A stretch of DNA of 6,913 nt from Candidatus Falkowbacteria bacterium HGW-Falkowbacteria-2. GTDB taxonomy: Bacteria; Patescibacteriota; Patescibacteriia; Patescibacteriales; UBA12465. This document shows positions 6,077-6,913 of the stretch, piece by piece. The translations under genes and the position numbers were made by a program. Position 1 is the first letter of the stretch. Every line of letters begins with the position of its first letter. Where the stretch lies: NCBI GenBank assembly GCA_002841655.1, contig PHAH01000047.1, positions 1 to 6,913 on the forward strand. The letters are read 5' to 3'. The notes beneath the pieces were generated by a model, which did not search any database, was not told where the DNA came from, and saw only the letters and a program-made list of their open reading frames with translations.

Positions 6077-6109
6077 AAACTATATAATAAAATAATAGTC
6101 AAAATTGTT

Positions 6110-6913
6110 ATGACGCTTATCTTGCTAACGCTCGTACTACTTGCCTCTTTCTATTTACTGGCAGTAGTCTGTGATCGTTATTTTGTCTTCTCACTTGATC
6201 AGATTGCGGCAAAACTAAGAATGAATTCTGATATGGCCGGAGCCACTTTGATGGCCGTTGGCTCAAGTGCCCCTGAACTCTTCGTCTCCTTCATCGCCCT
6301 CTTTCATCCTGGCAACGAGGCCATGGGCGCGGGCACCATTGTCGGTTCCGCAATATTCAACATCCTCGTTATCATCGGAGCGGCCGCCATGGTCCGCAAA
6401 GCTTTTATCGCCTGGCAGCCAGTTATCCGCGATATCATATTCTACTCTCTTAGCATCATCTTATTAATCGCCGCTTTTTGGGATGGATCTATCACCTTCT
6501 TCGAAGCCTTTCTTTTCCTTGCGCTCTACGCAACTTATGTAGTGGCTGTTATGAAGTGGCGCAAAATTCTCCCCTATGTCGAAGAGGAAAAGAATATTGA
6601 AGTGCTAGCTGAAGGTATGGCGGAAGAGGAAAAAAAGACTAATGTGCTCGGATACCTCTTAAAAGGAATCAACAAGACACTAGATTTCATTTTCCCGAAA
6701 AAGGAAAAGTACTGGCTTAGCTTCTTTGTTTCTATTTTGTTTATCGCTGGCCTAAGCTGGGTTTTAGTCGAGAGTGCAGTCGAAATTGCACTTATCTTAA
6801 AAATCCCGGCTGTAATTATCGGCCTCACCGTCTTAGCGGCTGGAACTAGTATTCCAGACCTTATGTCCTCCGTTATTGTCGCGCGCCAAGGACGCGGCGG
6901 CATGGCAATATCT
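6110..6913 (+). CDS. K+-dependent Na+/Ca2+ exchanger-like CaCA antiporter (3' end beyond window)
   Basis: The frame is open from ATG 6110 to the window end (268 codons, no stop), so the gene is partial at its 3' end. It belongs to the Ca2+:cation antiporter superfamily. Repeat alpha-1 is complete: GATLMAVGSSAPELF (44-58) with E56, and GTIVGSAIFN (75-84). Repeat alpha-2 begins at VIIGLTVLAAGTSIPDLMSS (235-254) with D250 and is cut just before its expected GSN-type half. Preceding CDRYFV (21-26) and following VARQGRGGMAIS resemble eukaryotic NCKX (SLC24) proteins, as does Asp rather than Glu in alpha-2. Hydrophobic segments lie at about 2-20, 43-65, 75-95, 107-124, 128-148, 203-222 and 233-257. 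A charged loop (150-200, rich in Glu and Lys) separates the halves, probably cytoplasmic. It should exchange Ca2+ for Na+, perhaps with K+. No Shine-Dalgarno precedes the ATG; an in-frame stop lies at 6071-6073. Confidence 0.93.
   Translation, partial: MTLILLTLVLLASFYLLAVVCDRYFVFSLDQIAAKLRMNSDMAGATLMAVGSSAPELFVSFIALFHPGNEAMGAGTIVGSAIFNILVIIGAAAMVRKAFIAWQPVIRDIIFYSLSIILLIAAFWDGSITFFEAFLFLALYATYVVAVMKWRKILPYVEEEKNIEVLAEGMAEEEKKTNVLGYLLKGINKTLDFIFPKKEKYWLSFFVSILFIAGLSWVLVESAVEIALILKIPAVIIGLTVLAAGTSIPDLMSSVIVARQGRGGMAIS

Noticed and set aside
5979..6109. Autoregulated ECF-type promoter before the antiporter operon
   Set aside because: I looked for a GGAAC-like -35 with a CGTC-like -10 on the minus strand and found none; the visible promoter is an ordinary extended -10.
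6258..6467. 69-codon plus-strand open frame, Ser/Pro-rich
   Set aside because: It is out of frame with the exchanger gene, whose alpha-1 repeat lies exactly here; the Ser/Pro composition is a frame-shift artefact.
6574..6903. 109-codon minus-strand open frame near the right edge
   Set aside because: It is antisense to the exchanger gene, which stays open to the window end with its alpha-2 repeat in this interval. The antisense product is low-complexity and unlike any family I know.

Overview
The window is about 6.9 kb of a compact, AT-leaning bacterial chromosome or large contig with seven protein genes, little intergenic DNA and no RNA gene, insertion sequence or CRISPR array that I can see. 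The standard code fits: six complete genes end at TAA (five) or TAG (one), and no internal UGA is needed. Three likely promoters have an extended -10 (TGnTAtAAT-like), which argues for an ordinary sigma-70 and against the Bacteroidota-type promoter. Small families, tight operons and strong Shine-Dalgarno sites only inside operons would suit a candidate-phylum lineage such as Patescibacteria. That placement is a guess; the window has no taxonomic marker gene.

Layout from the left. A perfect 10-bp hairpin with a T run (13-40) ends the region and overlaps the last codons of a DUF1295 membrane protein (22-798, minus). The tspO gene (814-1290, minus) lies just upstream of it, and the two look like one transcript from an extended -10 promoter at 1311-1319. 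A rho-independent terminator (1329-1358, minus) closes the next operon. In transcription order that operon runs: a CPA2/Kef-type cation:proton antiporter with a TrkA-N domain (4302-5978), a GH3-family acyl-adenylating enzyme (2729-4297), an ECF-like sigma factor (2132-2719), and a three-TM protein with an extracytoplasmic beta-rich domain that overlaps the sigma gene and may be its membrane regulator (1369-2145). Between 5979 and 6109 lie two back-to-back promoters with a small inverted repeat between them. To the right, on the plus strand, starts a CaCA-family exchanger closely resembling K+-dependent Na+/Ca2+ exchangers (6110-6913, cut by the window end).

Reading the region together (inference): two ion transporters are divergently transcribed from one control region. 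One shares its operon with a sigma factor, its candidate membrane partner and a GH3 enzyme. This suggests an envelope or ion-stress circuit in which a GH3-made amide, or the substrate of that reaction, plays a part. The GH3 gene sitting between a Kef-type antiporter and a sigma/membrane-protein pair is the least expected feature. No function for this combination is known to me.
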